64,000 nt of DNA from Marinilabiliaceae bacterium (GCA_016933045.1 JAFGBR010000081.1:1-64000); one strand, 5' to 3'; counted from the stretch's first letter, positions 54,491 to 64,000 are shown. Numbers and translations: made by a program. The notes: generated by a model not told the origin, from the letters alone.

Positions 54491-54582
54491 TGCTTTAAAA
54501 TAAAGTAAGTATTAAAAAAAAATGACTTGATAATGTATTGCTTAATCCTTAACTTCTCTACAAAACCAAATATCTGTTTAAT

Positions 54583-55755
54583 ATGCCTCAAGCAAATGAT
54601 ATTGAATTAGAACCTAGAAAATTTGTAGCTCCTGAATATATTTTCGGTTTAAATGCACGTCATCTTGCGACTGGTTATTGTAAAAAGTTAGGTGCAAAAA
54701 AAGTAATGATAGTTACCGACATAGGTCTACAAAAAACCCCATGGTATATCGAACTCAAAAAATCATTAAATGATAAGCAGATTAATCATATTGTATTCTC
54801 CAATGTATCTCCAAATCCCAGAGATGAAGAGGTAATGCTGGGAACTGATATGTATCAAAAAGAAAACTGCAATATGCTACTTGCTCTTGGAGGCGGTAGC
54901 GTTATCGATTGTGCAAAAGGCATTGGTATTGTGGCTACTAATAAAAATCCCATAAATAAATTTGAAGGTATTGACAAAATTAAAGCTCCTATTCCACCTT
55001 TAATATGCATCCCAACAACAGCAGGAGCTTCTGCTGATGTATCGCAATTTGCAATAATTAATAATAATGCCAATAGGTATAAAATGGCAATTATTAGTAA
55101 AGCACTGGTTCCAGATGTAGCATTAATCGATCCTGAAGTATTATTAACTATGGGGCAAATACTAACAGCTAATACAGGCATGGATGCTTTATGTCACGCT
55201 TTTGAAGCATTTGTATCTAATGCAGCTTCGGCATTTACCAATTTGTTTGCACTTGAAGCAATATCTCTTTTATCTGAAAATTTAGTCAATAGTGTTTACA
55301 ATTCAAACGATATGCAAATTAAAGGTAAAACAATGTTAGCAAGCCTTTATGCAGGATTAGCATTTTCGAATGCAAGTTTGGGTTGTACTCATTCGCTGGC
55401 ACACAGTTTAGGTGGATATCTCGATTTACCTCATGGTGAATGTAATGCCATCTTACTACCACATGTTATTTCGTATAATTTCCCCTTTGCAGCCGATAAA
55501 TACAAAATTATTGCTTCCAAAATGGGAATTAATTGTAATAAAAAATCATCACTAACAATTAAAAAACTGTTAGTTAATCGTTTAATTACAATGAAAAAAG
55601 ATTTAAATATTACCAATACATTAAAAGACAAAGGAGTTAATTATGATATAATTGATACATTATCAAAAAAAGCAATTTTAGATCCATGTAATGCAACAAA
55701 TCCCAGAACTCCGTCAGAAGATGATTTAAAAACTATTTACCTTGAAGCTTTATAA
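54583..55755 (+). CDS. Iron-containing alcohol dehydrogenase
   Basis: 390 residues, normal length for the Fe-ADH family. NAD-binding segment ALGGGSVIDCAKGIG (about 101-115), metal-binding region NTGMDALCHAFEAFVS and THSLAHSLGGYLDLPHGECNA. It oxidises or reduces a short alcohol/aldehyde, such as lactaldehyde or 1,2-/1,3-propanediol. Related proteins are usually NAD(P)H-linked and cytoplasmic; no signal is seen. The histidine kinase gene starts 5 bases later, so they share a transcript. Substrate not known. Confidence 0.93.
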   Translation: MPQANDIELEPRKFVAPEYIFGLNARHLATGYCKKLGAKKVMIVTDIGLQKTPWYIELKKSLNDKQINHIVFSNVSPNPRDEEVMLGTDMYQKENCNMLLALGGGSVIDCAKGIGIVATNKNPINKFEGIDKIKAPIPPLICIPTTAGASADVSQFAIINNNANRYKMAIISKALVPDVALIDPEVLLTMGQILTANTGMDALCHAFEAFVSNAASAFTNLFALEAISLLSENLVNSVYNSNDMQIKGKTMLASLYAGLAFSNASLGCTHSLAHSLGGYLDLPHGECNAILLPHVISYNFPFAADKYKIIASKMGINCNKKSSLTIKKLLVNRLITMKKDLNITNTLKDKGVNYDIIDTLSKKAILDPCNATNPRTPSEDDLKTIYLEAL

Positions 55756-55760
55756 CAGCA

Positions 55761-56960
55761 ATGAAAAAAAGTTGGGAAGAAGACCGAAATAAAATAATTG
55801 GAATGGGCGATAACTCATTCAAAAAAAGTTACTATCCCGAACTTCAAAATAAAATAAAAGAGCTGGAAGCTGCTAATCAAAACCTAAATACAATTTTCAA
55901 TTGCACTACCGATTGTTTTGTAATTCACGACATTGAAGGACAAATACTTATGTCGAATAAGCAATGCAAAAAACTATTCGAAAACTGTACTCAACTTAAT
56001 GAAACAAACAATATCCTGGAAATAATTAATAAAAGCATCAGTACATCAAATATTAATAATATATGGAACTATGTACTGCATGGAAATACTGAAATACTAC
56101 AATTAGCATTTAAACAAAAAGGAAATAAGAATAAAATTTTCATTGAGTGTTCTCTAAGTAAAATAATCTGGTATGATAAAACAGCTATACTCGAAGTAAT
56201 GCGCGATATTACTAATCAGGTATATTACGAATTTGAACTTAAGCAGGCTAAAGAAAAAGCAGAAGAGAGTGACAGGTTAAAAACAGCATTTTTAGCAAAC
56301 CTGAGTCACGAAATAAGAACTCCCATGAACGGAATTTTAGGTTTTACCGACTTATTAAGCCATGTTGATGGTTTACAAGATGAAGCTAAAGCTTATATTA
56401 CAATTATACAAAATAACAGTGAACGTTTACTTAACTTAATTGGGGAACTAATTGATATTTCAAAAATTGAATCGGGAGTAATGACATTAAACCTGGAACC
56501 GGTTAATCTTGCTGAATTACTAAATAAATTATATGTTATATTTAACAATCAGGCAATATCTAAAAAAATTGATATAGTATTATCTAACGAAATTGATTAT
56601 TACAATTATTCAGTATTAATTGATAAAGTGAAAATTGAACAAATACTTACCAATCTTATTAATAATGCTTTAAAATTCACCTTCAAAGGACATATTAACA
56701 TTGGATGTAAAACAAAAAACAATAAATTAATTTTTTGGGTAAAAGATACAGGTATTGGTATTTCAAAGGAATCTATAAAATTGGTTTTTAACAGATTCTA
56801 CCAGGTAAAAAATTCAGTAACAGAACCCGGCGATGGGAGTGGTTTAGGTTTAGCTATTACTAAAGCTTTAGTAGAATTAATGAATGGTGAAATTTGGGTC
56901 GAATCAGAAATTGGCAAGGGTTCTGTTTTCTGGTTTAGTATTCCTCATATAACTGAATAA
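55761..56960 (+). CDS. PAS-domain sensor histidine kinase
   Basis: 399 residues, no membrane segment, hence soluble. Coiled N-terminus (25-40, LQNKIKELEAANQNLNTI), PAS domain (about 35-150, TTDCFVIHDIEGQILMSN), HisKA with the phospho-His in NLSHEIRTPMNG (about 181) and HATPase (NLINNALKFT, VKDTGIGIS, GDGSGLGLAI). No receiver domain. It senses a cytoplasmic cue and phosphorylates an unlinked regulator. Cotranscribed with the alcohol dehydrogenase; whether they share a function is unclear. Confidence 0.94.
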   Translation: MKKSWEEDRNKIIGMGDNSFKKSYYPELQNKIKELEAANQNLNTIFNCTTDCFVIHDIEGQILMSNKQCKKLFENCTQLNETNNILEIINKSISTSNINNIWNYVLHGNTEILQLAFKQKGNKNKIFIECSLSKIIWYDKTAILEVMRDITNQVYYEFELKQAKEKAEESDRLKTAFLANLSHEIRTPMNGILGFTDLLSHVDGLQDEAKAYITIIQNNSERLLNLIGELIDISKIESGVMTLNLEPVNLAELLNKLYVIFNNQAISKKIDIVLSNEIDYYNYSVLIDKVKIEQILTNLINNALKFTFKGHINIGCKTKNNKLIFWVKDTGIGISKESIKLVFNRFYQVKNSVTEPGDGSGLGLAITKALVELMNGEIWVESEIGKGSVFWFSIPHITE

Positions 56961-56964
56961 CAAT

Positions 56965-57000
56965 TTAAAGGGTGTCTCAATATTTTAAGACACCCTTTAA
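56965..57000. terminator. Strong bidirectional terminator
   Basis: TTAAAGGGTGTCT (56965-56977) and AGACACCCTTTAA (56988-57000) form a 13-bp perfect stem with a 10-base loop between convergent genes. Confidence 0.9.
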
Positions 57001-57025
57001 TACTGTTGTTATTGATAATAACTAG

Positions 57026-59929
57026 TTAGTTTTTTACAACTTTAAACAATTCTGTTTTTCCATCACATTCCACCCTAATCATATAAATTCCAGCTTGTTT
57101 AACCAAAACAGGAGTAACTTCTTTCGATACTTTTTCCTGAATCACAATATTTCCGGCTAGGTTATAAACAGTTACAATACCTTCAGCGCCTGAAACACAA
57201 ACGTTAAACTGTCCGTTTGTAACTGTTGGATATACCGAAATGGTTTGCTCAACACTTTTTCCATCAACAGAAACTGTGCTAAAATAATGAGCAGCACGAG
57301 TCTCTACTTCGGTACTATTCATTGCTCCTGAATATATGTTAAACTCATGTAAATAGCCCATCCACGTATCATCAGCACTCCAACCACTCTTACCTAAGAA
57401 AGCATTGGCACTGCTAATTTTATTAACTAAACCAATAGCTTCAATTTTATTCTGTAAAATACCATTAATGTAATAAGCTATTGAATCATAAGTTAAAGTA
57501 CTTACTACATGATATTTATCATCTGCCATATCAATTTCAATGCCAGTTGCAGTTGAATCACTGGCTTGAGTTCTACTTGTCATTGTTGAATCATTACGGG
57601 TTGGCTGAATCCAATAAGAGTTAGCTCCATTAATATCACCAAAGTAAGCAAGCATTGTATATTTTCCAATATTCTCGCCGGTTGCTGTAATAAAAGCTTC
57701 AAGAGTTATTGCCGGATAAATACCTAAATTAATCTTATCACCAGGTAACTCTATATAATCGCCATTGACCGAACTTCTATATCTTCCATCATAAACACTA
57801 CCACCAACAACAACACCGTTAGCTCCTCCAACTTTATCTTTTGCATCACCGCTCCAAAAATCGTAAGAGTGTTTAAGAATTAACTCTCCACTATATTCTG
57901 TAAAATTAACAGTATATGTTTTTGTACTGGTTAAGTCATACGATGTTACTACTATTGTTGCTATTCCTGTTCCATTTGATATGGTAATTGTATCGTCCAT
58001 CGATATTGTAGCAAGCGGACTGGTTGTAGTAGCAGATATTACAACTTCAGTTTTTCCCTGTGGTATTACTACGGTATATTCAAGGGTATCGGCATTAAAT
58101 ACAGGATCTAACCCTCCATAACTTGTTGTAATACCCGAAAGTGTTGCATCGTCAAGCGATATAGAAGGACCATAACTACCTCCACTTATTAAACCATGTA
58201 ATTTATTTATCGACAAATCAACTGCCTGTGAAGGGTTTTGCAAATCAAAATTCCAGAAACCAATTAATCCTGCTTCATTGCCAACTAAAGAAGTTAATTT
58301 ATTTGCAGCAAGTGTAGCCGAATCTTTAGCAACATTCCAAATACGAACATCATCAATATTTCCTTTAAAAGCTGTTCCTGCAGTTTGTCCATTATTGGTA
58401 TCCCATCCTAAATAGGTATCACCGGCCGAAAAGTCAATTGCAGCAAATACCCCACTCATCGATACATTAACTGCACTATCAGTTTTTGGTACGCCATCCA
58501 AATAAAAAGTTCTGGTATCTTCAGTTAATACTAATGCGATGTGATGCCAGTTATCGAACGGTACATTTGATGAAACAATTCCATAATCAGAGTTTCCATC
58601 AACATAAGTTGTCCCGGTCATCATCCTGATACTTTCGGCAGCCTGCCAGCTCGATGCATATTGCAATCCAAAATTACCAGGTCTGTTATATATCAAACCA
58701 GCATTATTCACCTGGTCACCTTCGGGTTTAATCCACATTTCAATAGTAAACGGAAGAGTTGTAAGATTTAACCCCGATAGATTAACATTACTGTTAATTC
58801 CACTTACTCCAGGAAGATATAATGAGTAATTTTTACCATCAGCCTCTGCAATATTTATTGTATATGTCTTTACAGTTTGATTATCTTTAGCAGTAACTGT
58901 AAGTGTTGCTGTTCCTACACCTCCCGACAAAGTAAACGATCCATTACCCACTACTGTTGCCTCAGGTACATTAGTAACACCTACTACATTAACCGATGTA
59001 GTTCCTTTTGGTACTATTAATTCATAAGTATCAACAGAAGGATTCAATACAGGGTTTAAAGCACCTACACTTAATTCAATATCTTTAAGGGTAGCATCTG
59101 TAGTACCTACATCTTCAGTAATTTTAATAACATATTCAACCATATCACCAGTACCGGCTGTAACTAAAATTGAAGCTTTATATGATCCATTTACAAGTGT
59201 AACTTCTCCTATATCACCCTCTATTTTAGCACCTAAACCATTAACTGTAGCACTAATGTTTACAGATGTTGTTCCAAAAGGTACTAATAAATCATACTCA
59301 GCTATTTCTTGCAAATTTAATTCCGGGCTAATAACTCCTTTATCAAAAGTTAAAGTTTTAAGTGAATAATCATCATATCCCTCTGGAACATCGCCTACTG
59401 TAACAGATAAAACCTGAACGGTATCAGGCTCTGTATCAGCGTTATGCAAACACGACCAACGATCGATAGATGTAATACTGGTATTTCTAAAACCCGCATC
59501 TTGTGTAAAAATCTCTACCGGTAATTCCATTCCTGTGGTCTGAACATATACCCTATAAGTCATATTAGTAATATTCAAGTCAAACCAAGCATCATATTTT
59601 TGTCCTGGTACCAATGCTACATTATTAGTATTTACAAATCCACTTCCTCCATTTCTTATTTGCAGGTTAGGATAAAAAGCCAAAGAAGCAGAATAATCAC
59701 CCCAACCGACAATTTCGGGTTGAGATAATACAAATGAAGCATCATATACACCATCTGCATCCACATCGTGAAATACCAATTCGGCATGTACAATTTTGTT
59801 TCCGGTTAACGGAGTATCAAAAACTCCGGTTGTATCGACCGTTTGGCCAATAATAGATGTATTGCAATACAAAACTGCAGCTACTACTATTAACCAAAAT
59901 CTTTTAAAAAGTAGATTTCTGTTTTTCAT
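57026..59929 (-). CDS. Large secreted LamG / cadherin-like protein with T9SS sorting domain
   Basis: 967 residues. Signal peptide to about residue 29 (TSIIGQ). An N-terminal beta domain (30-205, with DVDADGVYDASF), cadherin-like beta-sandwich repeats (about 205-285, 285-370 and 600-690, each with a DATL-type start and VPKGTTSVN/IPQGKTEV), a LamG lectin-like domain (370-590, GINSNVNLSGLNLTTLPFTIEMWIKPEG), a second LamG-like domain (about 695-880, WIQPTRNDST), and a T9SS type A tail (about 890-967, ISVYPTVTNGQFNV ... LFKVVKN). No catalytic domain is recognised. Probably a surface protein that binds glycan or another ligand. It stands alone behind a 1-kb spacer. Confidence 0.88.
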   Translation of the reverse strand: MKNRNLLFKRFWLIVVAAVLYCNTSIIGQTVDTTGVFDTPLTGNKIVHAELVFHDVDADGVYDASFVLSQPEIVGWGDYSASLAFYPNLQIRNGGSGFVNTNNVALVPGQKYDAWFDLNITNMTYRVYVQTTGMELPVEIFTQDAGFRNTSITSIDRWSCLHNADTEPDTVQVLSVTVGDVPEGYDDYSLKTLTFDKGVISPELNLQEIAEYDLLVPFGTTSVNISATVNGLGAKIEGDIGEVTLVNGSYKASILVTAGTGDMVEYVIKITEDVGTTDATLKDIELSVGALNPVLNPSVDTYELIVPKGTTSVNVVGVTNVPEATVVGNGSFTLSGGVGTATLTVTAKDNQTVKTYTINIAEADGKNYSLYLPGVSGINSNVNLSGLNLTTLPFTIEMWIKPEGDQVNNAGLIYNRPGNFGLQYASSWQAAESIRMMTGTTYVDGNSDYGIVSSNVPFDNWHHIALVLTEDTRTFYLDGVPKTDSAVNVSMSGVFAAIDFSAGDTYLGWDTNNGQTAGTAFKGNIDDVRIWNVAKDSATLAANKLTSLVGNEAGLIGFWNFDLQNPSQAVDLSINKLHGLISGGSYGPSISLDDATLSGITTSYGGLDPVFNADTLEYTVVIPQGKTEVVISATTTSPLATISMDDTITISNGTGIATIVVTSYDLTSTKTYTVNFTEYSGELILKHSYDFWSGDAKDKVGGANGVVVGGSVYDGRYRSSVNGDYIELPGDKINLGIYPAITLEAFITATGENIGKYTMLAYFGDINGANSYWIQPTRNDSTMTSRTQASDSTATGIEIDMADDKYHVVSTLTYDSIAYYINGILQNKIEAIGLVNKISSANAFLGKSGWSADDTWMGYLHEFNIYSGAMNSTEVETRAAHYFSTVSVDGKSVEQTISVYPTVTNGQFNVCVSGAEGIVTVYNLAGNIVIQEKVSKEVTPVLVKQAGIYMIRVECDGKTELFKVVKN

Positions 59930-60945
59930 TCTATTTAATTTTTAAAGTTTAAATAATCACTATTAGTGTTTAAAAAAGTAAAAATAAGTTGAAACACTAG
60001 TTTAAAATGAAACAAAATTGATGTTGACTAAAAGATATTCGATACAAACTGATATTTTTTTTAAAAGAATTACCAAAAATTGGGCATTATTATAATCAAT
60101 GAGCAAAATCAATTATTTATTATAACATAAAACAAAGTTTATACTATTTCATTAATTGTAAAATGCCATAAATAGTTTTATCAACTAAAAACAGACATTA
60201 ATCTCACATGGTACAATAAATAATAGCGAGTATTATCTATCCCAAAAAAATTACAGAAAAAAATTACACAGAAAACCAAAATATGCAATTCACAAATGTA
60301 TATTTTAATAATGGTGAGTGGAGGGTAGAGGTGAGTAATATTTACAAATGTTAACAATGTAATAGATTATTAATAAGTTTATTGTTTACATGTGTATTAT
60401 AATAACAGTGGGGGAATAAATTTTATTTATAACATTAATTCAAGTAGTTAATTCACTAATAACCAATAATATAAAGGTTTTATATATAGTATAACTTTAT
60501 ATATTTTGATTACAATTATACACAAATAACAAAAAATCATAAAAAAACAAATTATTTTTGTGATTAAAGTATTAAAAACCAGTATTTTAGTGTATTTATA
60601 TGAATTGTGTATTTAAGTGTTTTTTTTCTACTTGTAACATATTGGATTACAAGTAATTTGTTTATTAATAAATTAATAACACTACTAATAAAAAGCTTGA
60701 ATAATTAAATATCATACTTAGATTTAATATTGTTATATGATTGGATATAAAAATATTATATAAACTAAATTGAATAGATATTTGAATTATTAATAATTGC
60801 TTATTGAATATTTGAGTTGAAAACGATTATTATTTGTTATTGTTACAAATGTAATTGATTAATCGTGTACATTTGTTATTTGAAAAGTGTTATTTATTGT
60901 TTACATTTGTGCAATTAATGTTATTACGGATGTAAATTATTACCA
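59930..60945. other. 1-kb AT-rich intergenic region
   Basis: No credible gene in 1016 bases. It contains imperfect TTACAAATGTTA (60342-60353), TTAACAATGTAA (60351-60362), a G-rich patch with two GGTGAGT copies (60313-60319, 60330-60336), and the site cluster at 60843-60935. The middle part (60440-60840) is very AT-rich with no pattern I can name. Confidence 0.6.
60843..60935 (+). promoter_or_regulatory. Promoter and palindromic site cluster upstream of the XRE gene
   Basis: Sites: TTACAAATGTAA (60843-60854), GTACATTTGTTA (60867-60878), TTACATTTGTGC (60901-60912), TTACGGATGTAA (60924-60935). Centres are 24, 34 and 23 bases apart. The third includes TACATTTG (60902-60909), a TAnnTTTG -7 box, with TTTG at 60879-60882 at 19-base spacing as -33. 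The fourth lies in the leader. The arrangement fits autoregulation by the following gene. Confidence 0.5.
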
Positions 60946-61437
60946 ATGCAGGATAGATTAACTAAAATACTGCAACACGAAAAGCTAACATCGGCAAAAT
61001 TTGCTGATTTAATTGGTGTACAACGCTCAAGTGTTTCTCATATTTTATCTGGAAGAAATAAGCCAAGCCTCGATTTTTTAGGTAAAATACTGGCACAATT
61101 CCCTCACTTAAGTGGCGATTGGCTTATATCAGGCAATGGGGCAATGATAAAAACAGGTGTTTCTTCTAAAACAATTACTAATAGTAATAACTTGTTTAAT
61201 CAATCAAATACTGTAATTAAACAAGAGGATGTATCGCAAACACCCTTAAAACCCGGTAATACTATATCAAAACTATTTAATGATTCATTGGGAATTCAAT
61301 CACAACAAAGCGTAAATAATACTGATAATTCACCTGGTAATAATACTATAATTAAAAAAACAGAAAATAAACATATTGATCGAATAGTAGTGTTTTATTC
61401 CGATCGTACTTTCATTGAATATTTATCGGCAGATTAA
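60946..61437 (+). CDS. XRE-family helix-turn-helix regulator
   Basis: 163 residues. An XRE HTH domain (about 3-68, TSAKFADLIGVQRSSVSHILSGRNKPSLDF, then LSGDWLISGNGAM), a low-complexity Asn/Ser/Thr-rich middle (about 75-145) and a short conserved-looking end, HIDRIVVFYSDRTFIEYLSAD. Such small regulators are common in Bacteroidota. The ligand or signal is unknown. The cluster of palindromes immediately upstream suggests it controls itself; the same site precedes pyrK and the DUF4105 gene. Confidence 0.88.
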   Translation: MQDRLTKILQHEKLTSAKFADLIGVQRSSVSHILSGRNKPSLDFLGKILAQFPHLSGDWLISGNGAMIKTGVSSKTITNSNNLFNQSNTVIKQEDVSQTPLKPGNTISKLFNDSLGIQSQQSVNNTDNSPGNNTIIKKTENKHIDRIVVFYSDRTFIEYLSAD

Positions 61438-61578
61438 CTTTATTATAAATGGTTGATAAGTTATAATAACTTTTTATTTCTTATTTTTTCCTAAACTACT
61501 ACTATAACAGAGTTTATTCTAATTATTGCAATTATTTTATCAACTAAATTGTATTATATTTATGCCAAAATATAATAA

Positions 61579-61590
61579 TTACATTTGTAA
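61579..61590 (+). promoter_or_regulatory. TTACATTTGTAA site before pyrK
   Basis: A perfect palindrome-like site including TACATTTG (a -7 box match) 18 bases before the pyrK start. It may be promoter, operator or both. No -33 TTG at proper spacing. Confidence 0.45.
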
Positions 61591-61607
61591 ACAACGCAAA
61601 TTATTAG

Positions 61608-62384
61608 TTGGTGAAAAAGAACATTGATATTTTCGAAATTATTGCGAATAATCGCTTAAATCATGAATATGTGGTTCTTGAACTTGCATTAAAAGGAAAA
61701 GAACTCCCCGAAATGCATCCCGGACAATTTGTACAGGTTAAAGTTGATAATACTCCTGCTACATTTTTAAGACGTCCTATTTCAATTCATGATGTTGATT
61801 ATAAAAAAGGAATAATAAAGCTTCTGATACAAGAAGTTGGCGAAGGAACACGATGGATGGGACAACTTAAAGAAGGTGATTTTTTGAATCTGGTATATCC
61901 TTTAGGAAATTGGTTTAAGCTGCCTAAATCGGAAAAAGTTTTGTTGGTTGGTGGCGGTTGTGGTGTAGCTCCATTACTGTTTTTAGGTAGGGTATTAAAA
62001 GCAAATGGTATAAAACCCCGTTTTTTAATTGGTGCTAAAAATAAAGAGTATTTAATAGGATTAAACGAATATGAAGAGCTTGGCGAAGTTTTTAAAACAA
62101 CCGAAGATGGATCGGCCGGCACTAAAGGATATGTGATTCATCACCCTGTTATGAAAACTCAAACTCCCGACTTTGATACTGTTTATACGTGTGGTCCTGA
62201 TGCTATGATGAAAGTAATTGCAAAATATGCAGAAAGCCATAACATCGAATGTCAGGTATCGCTCGAAAATACAATGGCTTGCGGTATTGGTGCTTGTTTA
62301 TGCTGTGTAACAGCAACAACCGATGGTAATAAGTGTACATGTATTGATGGTCCTGTTTTTGATTCAAAACTATTAAAATGGTAA
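61608..62384 (+). CDS. pyrK: Dihydroorotate dehydrogenase electron transfer subunit
   Basis: 258 residues. FAD-binding domain (about 15-105, [11 protein letters not shown]), NAD-binding domain ([20 protein letters not shown], about 110-225) and a 2Fe-2S centre near the C-terminus ([10 protein letters not shown] ... KCTC). It passes electrons from dihydroorotate oxidation in the class 1B enzyme to NAD. Start is TTG (61608) or, equally likely, GTG (61611); neither has a clear ribosome binding site. It overlaps pyrD by 7 bases. Confidence 0.94.
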   Translation: MVKKNIDIFEIIANNRLNHEYVVLELALKGKELPEMHPGQFVQVKVDNTPATFLRRPISIHDVDYKKGIIKLLIQEVGEGTRWMGQLKEGDFLNLVYPLGNWFKLPKSEKVLLVGGGCGVAPLLFLGRVLKANGIKPRFLIGAKNKEYLIGLNEYEELGEVFKTTEDGSAGTKGYVIHHPVMKTQTPDFDTVYTCGPDAMMKVIAKYAESHNIECQVSLENTMACGIGACLCCVTATTDGNKCTCIDGPVFDSKLLKW

Positions 62385-63292
62385 AATTAGACGTTGATTT
62401 GGGTAATGGTTTAATACTAAAAAACCCAGTAATGACAGCTTCGGGCACTTTTGGCTATGGCGAAGAATACAACGATTTTTATGATATTAATATTTTAGGC
62501 GGAGTTATAGTAAAAGGAACTACATTACACCACCGTGAGGGTAATAATTACCCAAGAATGACCGAAACACCAATGGGAATGCTAAATGCCGTTGGTTTAC
62601 AAAACAAAGGTGTTGACTATTTTATTTCGGAAATTTATCCACGTATTAAGCAGTTTAATACTAATATGTTGGTTAATGTATCCGGATCAACTATAGATGA
62701 ATACATTGCTACTGCCAAAAAGTTAAATGATCTGGATGAAATTCCAGCTATTGAGCTAAACATTAGCTGTCCGAATGTAAAAGAGGGAGGTATGGCTTTC
62801 GGAACAAGTTGTCCTTCGGCAGTTGCTGTTGTATCGGCTGTAAGAAAGGTATATAAAAAACATTTAATGGTAAAACTATCGCCTAATGTTACAAATATTA
62901 CAGAAATTGCAAAAGGAGTAGAGGAAGCTGGTGCCGATTCGGTATCACTTATTAATACACTATTAGGAATGGCTATTGATGCTGAAAAAAGAAAACCTCT
63001 GTTATCAACTGTTACCGGTGGTTTATCTGGCCCTGCTGTAAAACCAATAGCTCTTCGAATGGTTTGGCAGGTTAGTCAGGTTGTGAAAATTCCTGTTGTT
63101 GGACTTGGAGGTATAAGTAATGCAACCGATGCCATTGAATTTATGTTAGCCGGTGCTAAGGCAATACAAGTTGGAACTGCTAATTTTATCGATCCTACTG
63201 TTTGTGTTAAAATTATTGAAGGAATAACCGATTATATGATCAGGCATAATGTATTAAATATTAACGATTTAGTTGGTGATTTACAAATGTAA
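62378..63292 (+). CDS. pyrD: Dihydroorotate dehydrogenase, catalytic subunit (class 1B)
   Basis: 304 residues, FMN-dependent TIM barrel. Motifs: [44 protein letters not shown] with the catalytic Cys, KLSPNVTNI, and [30 protein letters not shown]. It oxidises dihydroorotate to orotate in pyrimidine synthesis, with PyrK as partner. The stop codon lies inside a TTACAAATGTAA site. Confidence 0.96.
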   Translation: MVKLDVDLGNGLILKNPVMTASGTFGYGEEYNDFYDINILGGVIVKGTTLHHREGNNYPRMTETPMGMLNAVGLQNKGVDYFISEIYPRIKQFNTNMLVNVSGSTIDEYIATAKKLNDLDEIPAIELNISCPNVKEGGMAFGTSCPSAVAVVSAVRKVYKKHLMVKLSPNVTNITEIAKGVEEAGADSVSLINTLLGMAIDAEKRKPLLSTVTGGLSGPAVKPIALRMVWQVSQVVKIPVVGLGGISNATDAIEFMLAGAKAIQVGTANFIDPTVCVKIIEGITDYMIRHNVLNINDLVGDLQM

Positions 63293-63313
63293 ATAAGGTA
63301 ATTACATTTGTAA
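63281..63313 (+). promoter_or_regulatory. Two TTACAwwTGTAA sites before the DUF4105 gene
   Basis: TTACAAATGTAA (63281-63292, overlapping the pyrD stop) and TTACATTTGTAA (63302-63313), centres 21 bases apart. The second contains TACATTTG (63303-63310), a -7 box match 20 bases before the DUF4105 start. Together they occupy about two turns of the helix. Confidence 0.5.
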
Positions 63314-63329
63314 ATCCCATTTTATAATT

Positions 63330-64000
63330 ATGAACTATATCTATAAAACACTTTTTTTATTATTATTCACACCACTATTATTTGGTCAACAAATCTCACC
63401 CAATGCCCAAATATCTTTAATAACCTGTGGTCCGGGTAATGATTTATATGCAAAATTTGGTCATAGTGCTATTCGATTAAACGACTCAATAAATAATATC
63501 GACTGGGTATTTAATTATGGAACATTTGATTTTGATACACCAAATTTTTACTTAAAGTTTATTAACGGTAATTTAAATTATATGTTATCGGTTAGTAAAT
63601 TCGATCCATTTATTCGTTACTATTTTTTTAATAAACGGACAGTATCAGAACAAATTCTAGATCTTAATTTCGAAGAGAAAAAAAAGCTTACTCAATTGCT
63701 TATTGAAAATGCTAAACCTGAAAACAAATTTTATAGATATGATTTTTTCTTCGATAATTGTGCTACTAAAATCAGAGATATTGTTTTTAAATCTATTGAA
63801 GGTGAAATTATTTTACATAATATAAAGGGCGAGAATTCAACATTTAGAAATTTATTTAGTAGTTATTTGAATAATTCAACGTGGACAAAATTCGGAATTG
63901 ATATATTATTAGGATCTAAAACAGATTTGCAAACCGATACATGGCAAGAAATGTTTTTACCAAATTATCTCGATTATCATTTTAAAAATGCAATAGTAAA
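63330..64000 (+). CDS. DUF4105 family protein, 5' part only
   Basis: Open from ATG 63330 to the window edge (223 codons seen). Signal peptide TLFLLLFTPLLFGQQ, then the DUF4105 signature LITCGPGNDLYAKFGHSAIRLND, NYGTFDF and FYRYDFFFDNCATKIRDIV. The Cys/His pattern (CGPG..FGHS, NCATK) suggests a lipid/hydrolase-like active site of the NlpC/P60-related type, but the role is not established. Membrane-associated or periplasmic. The 3' end is outside the window. Confidence 0.88.
   Translation, partial: MNYIYKTLFLLLFTPLLFGQQISPNAQISLITCGPGNDLYAKFGHSAIRLNDSINNIDWVFNYGTFDFDTPNFYLKFINGNLNYMLSVSKFDPFIRYYFFNKRTVSEQILDLNFEEKKKLTQLLIENAKPENKFYRYDFFFDNCATKIRDIVFKSIEGEIILHNIKGENSTFRNLFSSYLNNSTWTKFGIDILLGSKTDLQTDTWQEMFLPNYLDYHFKNAIV

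Noticed and set aside
1..64000. CRISPR arrays, insertion sequences, integrases, rRNA
   Set aside because: No regularly spaced repeats, transposase or integrase motifs, or rRNA segments were seen on either strand.

Overview
The window is AT-rich DNA from a member of the Bacteroidota, most likely an environmental, non-Bacteroides Bacteroidales/Marinilabiliales-type organism. Evidence: a SusC/SusD pair, a hybrid two-component sensor with an AraC output domain, many lipoprotein and glycoside hydrolase genes, type IX secretion (T9SS) C-terminal domains, -7 boxes of the TAnnTTTG type, and a fused alpha/beta 2-oxoacid dehydrogenase E1. T9SS sorting domains are unusual for gut Bacteroides. The species assignment is inference.

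Layout. 1-7086: end of an outer-membrane barrel gene, an M13 peptidase lipoprotein, an E2-E1 2-oxoacid dehydrogenase pair and a divergent flavodoxin. 7175-9270: a tRNA-Lys with a 5'-truncated second copy and a 49-bp perfect repeat, then a zinc-ribbon SDR protein. 9388-45588: one large polysaccharide utilization locus (PUL), all on the minus strand. It holds SusD, SusC, GH2, GH53, GH43, the HTCS sensor, DUF3237, a CocE/NonD hydrolase, an alpha/beta hydrolase, four more GH43, a serine hydrolase, aldose 1-epimerase, GH35, a second GH2, a two-domain GH53 and a second alpha/beta hydrolase. 45885-49355: tRNA 2-selenouridine synthase, selenophosphate synthetase and a CLC-F type fluoride antiporter. 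49521-54439: a GH51 fusion and a double GH43, separated by remnants of a dispersed repeat. 54583-56960: iron alcohol dehydrogenase and PAS histidine kinase. 57026-59929: a large secreted LamG/cadherin-like protein. 59930-60945: a 1-kb AT-rich spacer with repeated TTACAwwTGTAA sites. 60946-64000: an XRE regulator, pyrK-pyrD and the start of a DUF4105 gene.

How it works together (inference). The PUL enzymes fit breakdown of pectic arabinogalactan/galactan with arabinan side chains: GH53 cuts beta-1,4-galactan, GH2/GH35 release galactose, GH43 enzymes attack arabinan and possibly beta-1,3-galactan, and GalM prepares galactose for metabolism. Three enzymes share an Ig-CBM-T9SS tail and are probably extracellular; others are lipoproteins or periplasmic. 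SusC/SusD import oligosaccharides and the HTCS senses them. Three hydrolases may remove ester groups. The separate GH51/GH43 pair would finish arabinan side chains. The most notable points are the double-catalytic GH53, shared promoter motifs in front of separate PUL transcripts, the tRNA-Lys partial duplication, the flavodoxin with a degenerate phosphate loop, and the palindromic sites around the XRE/pyr/DUF4105 genes.
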